Shown: piece by piece, positions 25,240 to 37,699 of the stretch
How the letters are laid out: each line of letters starts with the position of its first letter
How positions within the stretch are numbered: position 1 is the stretch's first letter
Assembly: GCF_040054535.1 (NCBI RefSeq)
Contig: NC_090797.1
Location: forward strand, 13,221,001 to 13,285,000
From: Antennarius striatus
Lineage: Eukaryota; Chordata; Actinopteri; Lophiiformes; Antennariidae
Length of the DNA stretch: 64,000 nt
Direction: 5' to 3'
The notes under the pieces: model-generated
What the model saw: the letters and a program-made list of their open reading frames with translations, nothing else
Databases searched by the model: none
What the model was told of the DNA's origin: nothing
Position numbers and translations under genes: made by a program

Positions 25240-27912
25240 TTTGCACTTAGACACGAATGTAGTAAATTCGTACAATTAAAAATTTATTATCTATCCATCA
25301 TCTCATCTTCAGCTGATTATCCACATTGTTGGTCAAGGGTATTCATTGTATTTTTAAAGACTTAATTACTAGCAGCCATTGTATGATTATTAACTTTTAT
25401 GTTTTTTCATGTATAAAATAAACTAATAATAACTTATAATAAAAACATTGAATGCTCAGCAAATGAGAACCTGAGAGAGAGAAGTGAGAGGGAGAGAAGG
25501 GAAGAAAGAGATAGAGACAGAGAGAGAAAGAGACAAAGAAGAGAGAGATGTTCATTCATTCTCTCTCTGAATGAATGACATCATACGTGTGACATCACCA
25601 GTAACAGTATATAAACATGACAACAATGACAGATGAACAGCAATGACACTCATTCACACCTACAGTCAATCCACTCACATCTTCATCTACATTACATCTT
25701 CATCACGCTTTGAACTGTACTCTTGTCAAAATGACTTCACCTGGGCAGGTGAGAGCGCATTTGACGTTAGCATAGCAACAGGCTGTCACATGTCCAAAAC
25801 CCTCAGGACCTCCCTAACCTCTGACCTCACCCAAACCTTCAAGCAATTAGCCTGAAACTGCGAGGTGTCACGGCGTGCAGGTGATCGCTGAACAGATGGG
25901 CTGTTGGGGGAGATGGGAATTCTAGTCTGGAGGAGGTGGGGGCAATGTGACATCAGAGAAAGATGCAGACAAAGGAGGATTCCAATTCATCAAGTACAGA
26001 CGCAGACACACCTCACGCGGCTGTTAGTCATGCTTGCTAAAAGTTTAATATCCACTGTGGATGTTTCCTGAACAACGTCTCCATTGTTGAGTCAAAGCAG
26101 AGTCGTGCAAGAAAAAATAATGTGTGGTACAGACTTCAGATGTGCGATGTCTGTGATGAATGCAAGTTGGTCAGGGCAACACATCTAACACGTATGAGCA
26201 CGTTTCAAATGCAAAAATTGTAGGCAGGACATTTAGTTTAGAGTTTGAAAGCAGTAGAAGATGAAAGTCACAACATCCACCAGGAAATATTAAGAGTGTA
26301 CGGTCACTGTACAGTCATTCGTATTTCAGTATTTAGTCTGATCCTGTGCTGATATTCTACCAGCCATCCAGAGTGAATCATGTGTGGGGTGGAAAAAAAA
26401 AACACTTTCTCCAGCTGCTCCCAGCTCTTTGAACAGCTTCTTGACTTGTTCTTATGCAACTGACATCACACGTTTGTTACTGTAGAGAGAGTTAAGTACC
26501 AACACAAAAGCTGCCACTGGGGGTCGCTTAGCATCCCACGTCCTGTAGCGCTAACTCTGAACTGTGTCCTACTTTTTCTTTTAAAACAGAGGAATACAGG
26601 ATTAGAGGAAACTAGTTTGCTCAAGCTTGTTTCTAGATCTGTTTGTGTCTTCAGTAAATCCCTCAGGCTTCAGTAAGATTAAAAATCAAAACATTTCGGT
26701 GGCGTCTCTGACCAGATTCTCACCGTCTGTTCGGTCCGTGTGAGCAAGCAAAATGGAATTAAATCAGCGCATTTCCAAGCAAAAAGAAAGCCATCCCGAC
26801 AAATCCACTCACCATTGATTACTGGGGTGTACACGACGATGCCGGCCAGATTTGGGTCAGACACCGTTTTATCCAGAATGAGTCCTCCGATGCTGTAAGA
26901 CACAAGATAAAAGGAATATTAACTGGGGTCATTTTGTGCTTGTGTTTGTGTATGTGTGTGTCACGATACAAAAAGTAAAGAAAAAAGTGCTACCTTAATA
27001 TAAATTAATTCCACAACCAATCACAAAAACATCTACAGTTGCACTCAATATTGAAAATTAAGAGAAAACAAACCAGCGTCTTTTTGTTCTACAATATTTA
27101 CAGTTCAGATTCCAGCGTTGTGCTTTATATTAAGTGCCGACAGACGAGCATGAGAGGCAACGAGACAATCAATTCCTGTTCACCGGATGTATTATTGAGG
27201 ATGTCGGGGCTCAAGGGGACCCGGGGGTGTCTGCACTCGGGTGCAGCAATTTGTTTAGGGGGTGAGTCATCAAGCAAAGCAGACCCTGGGAGACGCAGAG
27301 TAGCTGTTCGATCCACTTGGAAGAGTAAGCGCCCATACACGGTGAGACTAACACACACACACACACACACACACCTGCTGATGACCATGGCAGTGATGAC
27401 CGGCTCCCATCCGGAGTAGAGAAGGGTGCGGCTGGCGGGGTGCTTGGAGGAGATGATGATCGACAGAGGAGTCAGACACATGAAGAAGGCGCAAACCAGT
27501 GACGACACATAAGGGTAAGAATCTGAGGGGGGGGGCAGAAGAAGTGAGACATCCATCACGGCCGGCTCTCTGGGTCTGTTAGGTGGTATGAAAGTGTCAA
27601 ACTGAGAAATGTTCCTGACAAGACGTAGAAGACACCTGGCAACAAATGATCCATCTTTATCTAGTGAGGGTGTAGAGTGTTTCATTTAACATCTGAACAC
27701 ACAAGAAAGAGACAATGATGATGAGTCATAGAACAACAGCTCACATTTAAATCTTAAAGCTAAGTCTATCAAATCAGACATTTGGCTTCTCAGGATTTCG
27801 AAAAACTTCATCATAAGTTTGATATTTTTTCCCAAAAAACCCGATGTGTACAATCACATACATACAGCTGCATTTGGCATGCAAAATCTGGATTTAGCAA
27901 AAATTATACAAG

Positions 27913-27948
<36 letters not shown>

Positions 27949-30900
27949 GTTGATTTATTTCTGAAAAATGACATTTGATTGGATTTCAGCTGTTGGAATT
28001 CTGCTCCCATTTCTGATGACTCCGTGTGAACTGTCGCAGAGTCAGGTTTCCCATTGACAGTATGTCACACTGACACGGTCAAGTCATTGTGTGTCGTCCA
28101 ATACAGGACCTCAAAGTGCTTGTTTTTCAAAATAAATTCAATACTGCGGTATCAAGTGTGTGCGTGTCCCCCCCCCACCCCCCATACATTTGCAAGGACT
28201 GTGGGTACTGTTAGATTTTTTTCATTACTCGTGACAATTTCTACCTGACTCAGTGACAATAAAGTTCATTTATCGGAGATGCCTGCCAAAATATTACCCT
28301 TACCTGCCACATTTCAGTATTTTAGAGCTGCGCATGCGACAGTAACATAACCCTCAGAAATATAGAATCGATTCCCTATAACGGTATTCATTTCCACTAA
28401 ATGACTGTCATTAGGAAAGCATTTCCCAATGTATTATGTCCATGGCCTTGCAGCGAAAGAGACCATGAACAGAAGCCTGACTGTTCGCTGATGGATATGC
28501 TGCTTAAGCAGACCTTCAGATCCAGATTAAACGCTGACACAGCGATATTGAGTGGGGAGTCCGTTGGTCGTGTTTCCCACATCAATCCAGCCCCTACGCA
28601 AAGTTTCAAACATTAAAAGGGAGTCTGACACAACTGAACGCGCGTAGGGTGGGAGGACCATTAGCTGTGCACTGATTAACGTGTGTGAGTATTCACTTTA
28701 CAGTAATTAAACCGATGAAGAAACAATTGATATTCCGGTCCAGCTCTGGTGGAGTACATTTCATTAAAACGTTCTGCCAGGTAAGAGAACAACGTGGATG
28801 CCAACTAGTTTTCTCAGTTGAAAAATGGTACGATGCCGAGGCAGGAAATGATGAAAAACACCGCCAGCGTCCAATGCTTTATGACGACAGTTCACTCAGA
28901 ACTTGATTTTGCTAATATTAATGTTATATCTGAAGGACTTCCTCAGCCAAGGACTCTGTTTCTTTCAAGGCCAGCTATGCATTTGAAGTAGGATTAGAAA
29001 AAGAGATAACCTGTTCAGCATATTCTAGCGTTGGTATGGGGGTCAGGCCTCCATGAGTCAGGAGGAAGACAATGTTAGATGGAGAACGATGGAGGACAGA
29101 AGCCTTGGTTAAATTATCAGTACAATAATAAAGCAAGTCCTAATGTAGCGAGGAATCAACTATGATTCTTAAAATCCAAGGAGCATCAATCCCTACAAGC
29201 AATGCTAATCAATAGTCTTTATTGACAAGTCAAATGATGTTCTTATGATGTATTAAACAACTCCCCAGCAGTAATAATCTGCACATCTTGTTAGGATTAC
29301 TTAGATTAGGTTCAACATTGGTCCTCATTTTTCAGCTGCAGCAGGTTTCTTCATTCAGAGAACAGACGTCTAAAGGGATCAGAGGTGATGGGGATACGGA
29401 GGAGGGGCAGGTAGAGCGATGCAGGACCAAAACAATGCTGTGATTGTATTGACACATCTCGGTGAGTCGTAAAAGCCTCCAATCTACTCACCAGATTACG
29501 CTCCGAGCCTCAAACCTATGGTTACGAGCTTTTGCTATTTGTTGGTAGAACGAGACTGTGGAAAGTGTTTCCTGCAATTCTTTTCAGTCTTCAGTCATTT
29601 CCAGGCTCAATGTAATGATGTGGAGAATAAAAAAACAAAAACAAAACAACTTCATATATTGAATATCGTATCCTCAGTCTTTTCTGCAGGTGTAATTGGT
29701 GTCAGTGTCTCAGTGTCCATGAAACCTGATTTATTAACGCTACAATTACCAGTCCCTTACTTCCATTGACTATGTTGTAACCACACAAATACTGTTCATG
29801 GTCATTAGCTCTCTCTCATTTTCTTGCATTGATATTCTAATTATCTCAGCTTGAATCCATCGTTGAGTCACTCTTCTAAAGATGTACTGTATGTTACAGT
29901 CCTGTCAGTTACAGTCCTGGGTTGAAATACACTTGATTCCTGCGGCTACTTGGTCTTGCTAGTATCTCTTCTCTTCACTTTACCGCAAAAATGAAAGAAT
30001 TATCAACAGTGATGTAGGCATGGCTGTGCTCAGGAACCACAGATACACAAACAGTCCTGAGACTGACACCACCAGACAACTTTGCTGTACGATCCTGCCA
30101 GGGGAATCTGAAACCTGAGGTGTGCTTAGATCATAGCACTACAGGTAAATTGTTCCTTTCATCATACAACTAAACCAGAAAGGGTGTCTACGATTGGAGT
30201 GGTTCCTGATGGGAACCAGCAACAGCACCTGAGTATCCAGCTCCCTGACCTGTGTAAGGGCGACACAGGTCTGGGTGTGTTATGAATTTATCAGGAGGAA
30301 TGTCTGGTGAAGAGAGATGGTCTGTTCTGACGCTGGAGAGCAACCCCACTACAGTGAGGCAGGAGCGACCTCTACTGGCCGACTGAAGAAAGTTTACCAG
30401 GAAACATGTTCATTCTATTCAAAGCTTCTAACAATGGTAACCTGGACCATATGCCATATGGTACATATTTTAAGCAAACTTGATTATTGTCATGAAATTG
30501 ATTATGAAAAACGAACAAAATTTTCACATGTTGCATTTAAAATCACTTAATTCTGTTCAATCATGTAAGTTTGTTATTTTTAACTTAACTATTATTATTA
30601 AGCAGTTCTTTTTCAACTTGAATGAATGAATGTATTTTGATGATTTTTTTTTTTGGAAAAGTAGAATATGACTTAAATATACATTAGGTTTTTGGCATTG
30701 CTTTTTACTATTATCATAATCTTTAGATGTGTGCATGAGTGTTGTACACGTAAATGTCTCAGTCATCTTTAACTGTAGGGTGATTTTCTTTCTTCTGCTT
30801 TGTAACACTGATCCAGTTCAAGTTCACTTTATGCAAATGATCTGTAAGCATAAAAAAATTACACCTATCGATTGATCGAACAGGTTTAAACCTGACTATG

Positions 30901-32198
30901 TTCCCCCATGACAGATGGAAAAACCAAGTTGAGACATGAAGTCTAAGTTAGGTCAAGAGTTTGGGAGTGAAGGACAAGCAGAAGAGAAATCTGTGGTTTC
31001 AGGGAAGCCACAAAGAACACCCAAGATGTTGGATTCAGCCAGTCAAGATGTATCTGCCTACGGAAAAAACTTCATCACAGCCTGGGGCTTGATGTGAACG
31101 CAGATCCTAATGAGACTTAAAACAGTTTTATGAAGGCGTAACAAATGTGCTTACCAAGAAAAATCATGGTCCTACATTTAAACACCTGCTTCTAGAGTCT
31201 GATCACCAGTCTGCAACACTCAACGATTGCTATGAGCACAGTGTATTTAAGGTTAATAATTCACATAAATTAAGCTGAGCCACCTTCCATTATGCAACAC
31301 TGTCAAAACACAACATGACATAATAAGAAAGAAGGAGGCAGCAGTAATTCTGAGAAGTTTTCTGCTTTTTGTTCTTTAAAGATTCTTCTTTAATCCTATT
31401 AAACTGGTAAAGTCCAGTTTCCTACGGCTCATCCTGAATTCCAACTATTCAAAATCATTATTCTGACTGGTTACCATGACAACTTTGTTCATCACTGTTG
31501 GAAAATCTTCCCCGTCATTGGTGATCACAGACTGAGTAGACCGCACACGTTGACAAGTTAATGGACTCCCTAAAACCCCAGCTATCGTGCAGCGTCAGCA
31601 TGGATATAGGGCACTCAATGGTTTTCAATTTCAAAGTTAAAAAAATAGATAATAAAAATGAATTTCACATTTTTGACACCACGTAAGAAACCTGTTAATT
31701 TTATCCTTAATTTTATCATGTAGATGAACCATGAGAAGTCATAACTTATCATGGTTCATTTACATTCTCTGGTGAAGCTACAATGTACAATAAATACGTT
31801 CCAAAGTTAGTAAATTTGACAAGCTAAACAAAATGTTTCAATGGAAACATTAAAAGTGAAGCAAAACTCAAAACCTAAACAAATACCACATTATATATTA
31901 TCATGCAGTAAAGTTGACATGTGGGTGAATCCACTCTGTCTAGTTTGGCAGGCGACCAACTTCAGACTCCTTTGAAAAAAGAAAAATCCCATTTGCACAA
32001 CTCCTACATATCAAACATTTGACATGTGTGTAGAAGTAGTCGGGCTCAGGCCAGACATGACCTGACCTGACCTGACATGACATAACTACAGACGATGTAC
32101 CGACGGCGGCGTCCGGCCATTGCTTTTATGTCAATAAAAAAGAAGTACAAATTCAGCACTTTCTCTGAACCTGTCTTGGTATCTTTCCATGTACCAGC

Positions 32199-32238
<40 letters not shown>

Positions 32239-35200
32239 TACACACACACACAATGAACTGAAGACAATGCAGACTGTAACTAATCCCATACCACACAATG
32301 TAATATATCAAGTACCCCAGTACCTCGAGATACGAGCAGCTCAACATACAAGTTTTTTGAGATATGAGCCTTCGCTGTCCATATTTCTGTTTGACATACG
32401 AACAAAAATCAGAGATACAAGCCAAGCTTCGAGACACCAACGCTAGTTGGTGGATAGATACAACATCAGCTGAGACCGAATCTCAATCTCTTTCGTGGAG
32501 TGAAGACGTGGCTCGTGTGCTCTCGTGACTTTTGCGTTTGTTTTCATACTTTTATCATTGCTTGTGTAGTATTTATTATCAATTATACACAGATAAAGTC
32601 TGCATGTCTGTTGGTTTATAAAAATATGGTTTAGTCATAATTTAGGGTTTGTTTGGGTTTTTTTTTACAAGGTTGGAAAGTATTAAAATCATTTTAGTGA
32701 TTTTAAATGCGGAAATATTGTTTGACTTACGAGCTCAGTCACAGACCAGATTAAGCCGGAGGTACGACTGTCACTGTATGTTGAACTGTTGAGGAGACAC
32801 TGCAGAAAGTCTGCTCTAACTGTCAGTACATGATGCATGCTGTGAGCGGATCACACCATGTGTTCAGGGCCGCAGCAGGGAAACGTTCTGGTCTACATAC
32901 CCAGGCACTTGTACAGTCCCTGGCTGATCCAGGCCAGGATCGCCAAGGTGATGAGGTCCCCAAAACTGGCAGCGATGGGTGTGGCTACATTGTCTGGGTT
33001 GATGCCAGTCTTTTTGGAACCCACAATCACCCCCACCATGATGATACCTGAAAAATGACGCAGTTGTTTAGGAGCATTTCACTGATTGTTGTCTTTACTA
33101 GAGACATTATTTACGTCTCTCAGCCTGTGAGCTCATTTATGAAGACTGAAGCTGTAAAAAAGAACCAGCTTCTTGACAGCAACAGTACTAACAGCTTATT
33201 GTGAAAATCAGTGGCTGGACGTGTGTGTGTGTGTGTGTGTTTGTTTACCCTGCAGCAGGGAGGCTATGAAGGCCGTGGCCACACTGCTGGAACACAACAA
33301 CACAGCGTGGCTCATCTGAAACTTTCCCTCTGGGATCCAACCGAGAACCACAGCCGCTACAGCTGCCAGGAAGCCCACGACAGTGGCCTGAACCTGGAGG
33401 GGGTGGGGGGTGGGGGGGGCAGCAGAATTCACAGAAAAGTGAGCAAATATCAAGTCAAATAGCCCTCGGTAATGCTCTGTATAAATGTGACTTTCTTTCC
33501 ATTGCATAATGTTGTGATGTTGCTGCAGGACAGACAGGACGAGCAGCTCCAAGCTCTCCGGAGTGTGCATGTTACGGTGTGTTCATTTGTATGAAGGTAA
33601 ATGATTGGCAGAGTGTTACTGCACAGACAGGATTAATACGACGGTCCATCAGTCCAACCAATGAGGATAATCAGTGTAACATTACACACTTTCAGCCACG
33701 GATAGAATAATGAAAACACGACATGCATGTGTGTGAGCTTCTGCCTTTATTAAATTCAGTTACATCAAACTATCCATTACAATAATTTAAATGAATTAAT
33801 CTGTAAGAAATTAATTTGTGTAACAGAATCTAGAAAAATATAGCAATAAAAAATTTAAACTGGCTACATGTGTAATGAGTGTCTATCAAAAATTTCAATG
33901 AGGGTGTGTGTGTGTGTGTGTTTACCTGCTTTAGTGCCAGGTTGCCTATGATGAGATTCCACTTCTCTATAGGAGAATCCATCTTGCCCACATTCACCTG
34001 TGATGGGTCAGATGAAAGCACCAATAGGATGAGTGTTCACGACAAATGAAATACGTAACACACCCCCCCCCCCCAAAAAAAAATCTTCAGTCATCATAAA
34101 GCTTCTTTCCATGAACAACAGAAAGAATAAGACCTGTTGAAAAATCCAAATATTACGAGCAGCAAACACTCAGGTTCACACCACAGGTTGGGTTCTTGTT
34201 ACTCCGTGTTTATCCGTTATTATAATTATCAGCCATTAGTTTCATATCAACGACCCCCCCCGCCCTCGGGATTGTTCAATTGTTCAGTTAAGACCTAGAG
34301 CCCCTTATCTGAGACACTCCCACTCAGAGTGTCCATTTAACAGTAACCATGGAAACTTCCGTACCTGGTTTTTGTGTGTAGAAAGTTTTGTCAAGGCTTT
34401 ATTTGTGAAACATTTGAGACCTGCTCTGGAAATGAACCCCCCCACCCCCCCCCCCCCACACACACACACACACACACACCATAATGTTTCACACAGCAGT
34501 CCTAGTAGATGTCTTTTTTTTTTTAAAGTCTTGTTTTATTTGTATCTTTGCATTGAAACATTTCACATTCGAGTGCAAATATATCAACGTGAAGACTCCG
34601 ATGGAATCAGACTCATCTAAACGAGAGGAACAGTTTAAAAGCAGGGCACCGCCTCAGTGTGTGTTTGTGGTGTGTAGGAAGTTTTGTTAAAAAAAAAAAT
34701 ATTACAAGCATGATGATGGAGCGCATGGAAACAACGTCCCTACTCCTCACTTCATTGGTGGTGGTGGTGGTGGTGGTGGTGGTGATAGGGGGGTAACAGA
34801 AGTCGACGTGGTGAGCAAGAAGAGTCTTGTCAACTGTTTATCTTCCCACAATGTGGATCAGTGTTTGTTTCACAGCTGAGCCTGAGGAGAACAAACACAG
34901 TCCGCCGACCGACAGCAAAGCCCCAGGATTGTGACTCTGTGTTGACTCAGCACTGTAAATACTGAGCCTCTAAGAAGTTATCCAAAAAGCACACTTTGCT
35001 CCGTAACTTATCCTCCTTCTAGCACTTAGGAGACGAACACTTAGGGGCGCGTTAAGAACTAACCGAACCAACTTGCTCCCTCCATTCTGCCCTTCTTTTA
35101 AGTTTTTGCTGAAAGAATTCAAAAGTAGAAAACTTTTCAACCATCTTGTCTGCAGCTGTCCTTCTCCTCTCTAAAGATAGACACGCCTCTGACCAGGTTA

Positions 35201-37699
35201 TAGTCATTCTGACTAGAACCTGGAGGAGCTTGTTACCCACCAGAGCGCTTTGTCTGTGAGCACAGATCACACAGTGTGTCTTTGAGAGGAGTCATAACTG
35301 GAAGCAGGCAGAGTCTCAGCTGGTAGGGGATGAGACACCACCCCAACACTTATGTAACTCCACAAAAACAAACACACACACTGTACAGTGTGTTCTGTGT
35401 ACCGTCCACATCAGGAGACGGCTCCATCCAGCTTTTTTTTTTTCAACATTCAGCAAAAAAAAACAACAACAACGATTAAATGAAAGAGACATTTTCTGTT
35501 GACTCAGCAAAAATGTAAAAATATACACTTAATTTGATGCTGAGTCACTGCAGCATGACATCAAATTACTACAACAACACATTGTGTCAGACAATGAAAT
35601 GTGTCATCCGCTAAAAGAAGAATGGATGAACCGCTGTTAAAACTGCCGTCTGTGTCTGTTTCAAACAAACACCTGCTGGAAGAAGCTGAACTTCATGATT
35701 AGAATAGATGTCAGTTCCTTCATGCAGATTGATTGTTGGCTACATCACATGAATCAATTTACTTTTATTGCACAGTGACTGCCTTTACGTTTTAGAGACT
35801 ACAGCTAAATCCATTCAAAGTGAGAAAAAAAACGTTGTTTCCCCAGACTACATAATGGAACTGTGTGTGAGTGTGTGTGTGTGTGTGTGTGTCCCACCGC
35901 TGTAGACAGCCTCGAAGCGAGAGTCATCTCCAGGTTTCCCTTGAGGCCAAGCAGAGCAGGAACCAGGATGAAGATCTCTGTGATGTACTGAAACGCCTGC
36001 CAGTGCTGCAGATTACAGACAAAAAAAAACCCCATTAAAACAGCTCTGACAAACTGCTTTCTTAATTTACTTTTACAACTTTAACATTTAAATTAAAATT
36101 AAAAGTTGTCATTTAGCTGAGACAAATTCCTGCTTTGTCTGTAGAAACATCAACAACCTACTTATCAAACATCCTGTCATGAATTCAAATCAAGTATCAT
36201 CTTCATTTGAGGGGATGTGTTTGTTTCCCTTAGATTACGGCACAAGGAGCTGAAATATCGTAACCTGTGTATTAATGAACGCCAGTGATTAAATGATCAC
36301 TGCACTGCAATGTAATGATCTTTTAGGATCAATCTCATTTGGAGGAAGTACCTTTTCTGCATCTGCATGCATTCTCTTTATCAAAACTAAAACACACACC
36401 CGAGAGCAAGATTTTTAAATATAGATATCTTTAAAACAAACATTTTACTGGTGATGTCATATGAGTTACAAGAGCTGAAAATACGCTGGAGAAAAGTTCA
36501 GTTAAATTATTTTATTTTTATTGCAAGATGCCAAAACAAATGGAGCTGAAGTTAAAGGTAACGTGTGGAGATTTTAGACGTGTGCAGAGCAGCAAGACGA
36601 TGAGTTAACGAACAGATCCCTCCTTAGGTTAACAAAAAAAATGTCTCAGTCACGCTGTAACAAAATACTGTATCTTCTGACATATTATAATACAGTATAT
36701 TATATTGTTATATTTTATTTGAAGTGTGTGTGTGCCGTGATGCCGTCTGACAGGTAGATTATATATTAGCAGACAGTAAACAGTCTGATCCTGATCTGTC
36801 TGAAACGTATTTGAAGCAAACAGCAGGCGTAGTTTTATTTACAGGTGTTCCTCCTGTCTTCAACACGGATGAGCACACAGTGAGCCTTCAGGCTCACACT
36901 TCACCTGCACTTCCTGTTAGTGTTTAGCTCCACATCAAGTCATCTCCATAAACCTCCTGCTTGTTTCCAACCTGACTGACTGAAGTTTTTGCCCCGTCAG
37001 GCTCTTCCTGGGCGTCTCTGTGGAACTCTGTTATTAATAATGATAGGAAGGAAATATGCACGACAAAACAATAAGACTCACCTGTGGTGAAAGAATCCTG
37101 ACTTGAACTCTAAACTAATCTGGATTTTGTCTGAATAACATTTGTAGTGTAGCTTGGATTACCTGCACAATGTCCAACACCATTCCAGCCGATACGGTTC
37201 CAAATCCAGCGAGCAAGAAAGGCACCAGTATCTGCAGCGCCATGGCCAGCGGTGACTCCTTCGGCATATTGAGGACATGAGTCTCACGCTCCTCAGCCTC
37301 TTCCTCCTCTGCGTCTACCTCCTCATCGGACAGCCTCCTTTCAGCCAGCATGGGTTCTGTTTCAGAGTAGCCTCCATCTCCACAGTCCGATAAAGTCAAA
37401 GAAGAGCGCGATGCCCTGTCCAGGAGTCGCCGGCCGTCTATGTGCGCCGTCTCTTGTCTGTAGCCGTTCTGCAGCGAGTTAGCCTCCGGTGCAACACCAA
37501 GGTCCACCATCGCTAGCCGCTCCTCATGAAGCTTGGTATAACCAGTAGGGACCATGGTCTGGAACAGAGAGGCGATCCACCCGGAGGACATAGACTTCAG
37601 GGAGAGAGCATTCCACCCGCCACGTGTTAAACTCATACGGACAGTAAGGTTAGACCCCAGAGACTCCCCGAGAGCTGCTCCCAGGTTCGGTATACTCAT
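11890..37699 (-). CDS. slc41a2: slc41a2: solute carrier family 41 member 2 (MgtE-like Mg2+ transporter), 10 coding exons
   Basis: Spliced coding exons on the minus strand: 37163-37699, 35898-36005, 33926-33997, 33249-33393, 32901-33047, 27375-27522, 26813-26892, 20503-20634, 19785-19933, 11890-12075. They sum to 1704 nt and stay in frame, giving 567 residues (human SLC41A2 is about 573). All introns are GT-AG. The protein is a polytopic membrane Mg2+/divalent cation transporter with two MgtE-type repeats. The first carries [20 protein letters not shown] (about 157-176) and [18 protein letters not shown] (about 195-212). The second carries [16 protein letters not shown] and [16 protein letters not shown]. 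The C-terminus ends in DVGD, as in human. The start at 37699 has A at -3 and opens the long first exon. The paralogue was chosen by synteny with nopchap1 and aldh1l2; SLC41A1/A3 are less likely. Introns reach 7.7 kb, and four donors abut CA/GT repeats. Confidence 0.95.
18705..18734. repeat. Perfect 30-bp AT-rich palindrome
   Basis: AAACTATATTATATT followed at once by its exact reverse complement, with no spacer. In slc41a2 intron 9. Confidence 0.95.
19508..19575. mobile_element. Probable DNA-transposon terminus fragment
   Basis: CAGTGACGTGCGGTGAGGTT followed by GGCTGGTGAGGCGCTGAC resembles ends of common vertebrate cut-and-paste elements. It ends about 200 bp from slc41a2 exon 9. Partner terminus not found. 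Confidence 0.35.
25176..25239. repeat. (GT)n microsatellite
   Basis: About 32 GT units inside slc41a2 intron 7. Confidence 0.98.
25470..25549. repeat. GA-rich homopurine tract
   Basis: About 80 bp, almost entirely purine on the plus strand. It is followed by a TCATTCATTC / GAATGAATGA inverted repeat. Confidence 0.85.
27352..27374. repeat. (CA)n microsatellite on the slc41a2 exon 6 donor
   Basis: On the transcript the intron begins GTGTGTGTGT, so the donor dinucleotide is the first unit of the repeat. Confidence 0.95.
27916..27946. repeat. (AT)n microsatellite
   Basis: About 15 AT units in slc41a2 intron 5. Confidence 0.95.
31718..31765. repeat. Short near-perfect hairpin
   Basis: Arms ATGTAGATGAACCATGA and TCATGGTTCATTTACAT pair with one mismatch; the inner AAGT/ACTT pair extends the stem round a CATA loop. 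In slc41a2 intron 5. Confidence 0.9.
32207..32252. repeat. CG/CA microsatellite
   Basis: ACACGCGCGCGCACACACAC: a short CG run inside CA repeats, a potential Z-DNA tract. Confidence 0.95.
32318..32776. mobile_element. Mariner-like non-autonomous element remnant (about 459 bp)
   Basis: Left end CAGTACCTCGAGATACGAGC; right end reverse-complemented CAGTGACAGTCGTACCTCC, then ACTGAGCTCGTAAGTCAAAC. The TACCTCG/ACGAGCTC subterminal inverted motifs are typical of a widespread mariner-type MITE family. The TA after the right end fits a TA target site. No ORF. Confidence 0.6.
33221..33242. repeat. (GT)n microsatellite beside the slc41a2 exon 4 donor
   Basis: CA repeat on the transcript strand starting within about 10 nt of the donor GTAAAC. 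Confidence 0.95.
33903..33922. repeat. (GT)n microsatellite beside the slc41a2 exon 3 donor
   Basis: CA repeat on the transcript strand, 4 nt after the donor GT. Confidence 0.95.
34438..34480. repeat. Poly-C plus (CA)n
   Basis: Compound C-run and CA microsatellite in slc41a2 intron 2. Confidence 0.95.
34759..34783. repeat. (GGT)n microsatellite
   Basis: About 8 GGT units in slc41a2 intron 2. Confidence 0.95.
35867..35892. repeat. (GT)n microsatellite beside the slc41a2 exon 2 donor
   Basis: CA repeat on the transcript strand directly after GTGGG of the donor. Confidence 0.95.
36006..37162 (-). other. slc41a2 intron 1 (1.2 kb, between the first two coding exons)
   Basis: Unremarkable AT-rich intron bounded by GTAATC and CTGCAG. 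I see no repeat or gene in it. Confidence 0.75.
37163..37699 (-). other. slc41a2: slc41a2 coding exon 1: variable cytosolic N-terminus and first membrane helix
   Basis: Encodes residues 1-179. Residues 1-150 are hydrophilic and diverge from human, with a strongly acidic run at about 125-138 ([15 protein letters not shown]). The conserved helix [20 protein letters not shown] begins near residue 154. The exon ends in phase 0 at GTGCAG before the donor GTAATC. In this family the N-terminal tail is the least conserved part; the membrane region starts sharply at the MPKESP motif shared with human SLC41A2. Confidence 0.9.

Larger units (their letters stand above)
20635..26812 (-). other. slc41a2 intron 7 (6.2 kb)
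   Basis: No nested gene recognised. It holds a (GT)n microsatellite at 25176, a GA-rich purine tract at 25470-25549, a stretch at about 24140-24320 that reads like non-repetitive regulatory DNA, and a CCAAT-box plus GC-box pair near 24790-24820 on the minus strand. Confidence 0.75.
27523..32900 (-). other. slc41a2 intron 5 (5.4 kb)
   Basis: No nested gene recognised. Contains an (AT)n run near 27930, a short near-perfect hairpin at 31718-31765, a CA/CG microsatellite at 32207 and a terminal-inverted-repeat transposon remnant at 32318-32776. Confidence 0.75.
33998..35897 (-). other. slc41a2 intron 2 (1.9 kb)
   Basis: Low-complexity runs dominate: poly-C followed by CA repeats at 34438-34480, (GGT)n at 34759-34783, and a GT run (CA on the transcript) at 35867-35892 just inside the exon 2 donor. 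No gene seen. Confidence 0.75.

Noticed and set aside
11890-37699. Assignment as slc41a3, which neighbours ALDH1L1 in human
   Set aside because: The adjacent nopchap1 and the sequence matches to SLC41A2 (for example [20 protein letters not shown] and the DVGD end) favour A2.
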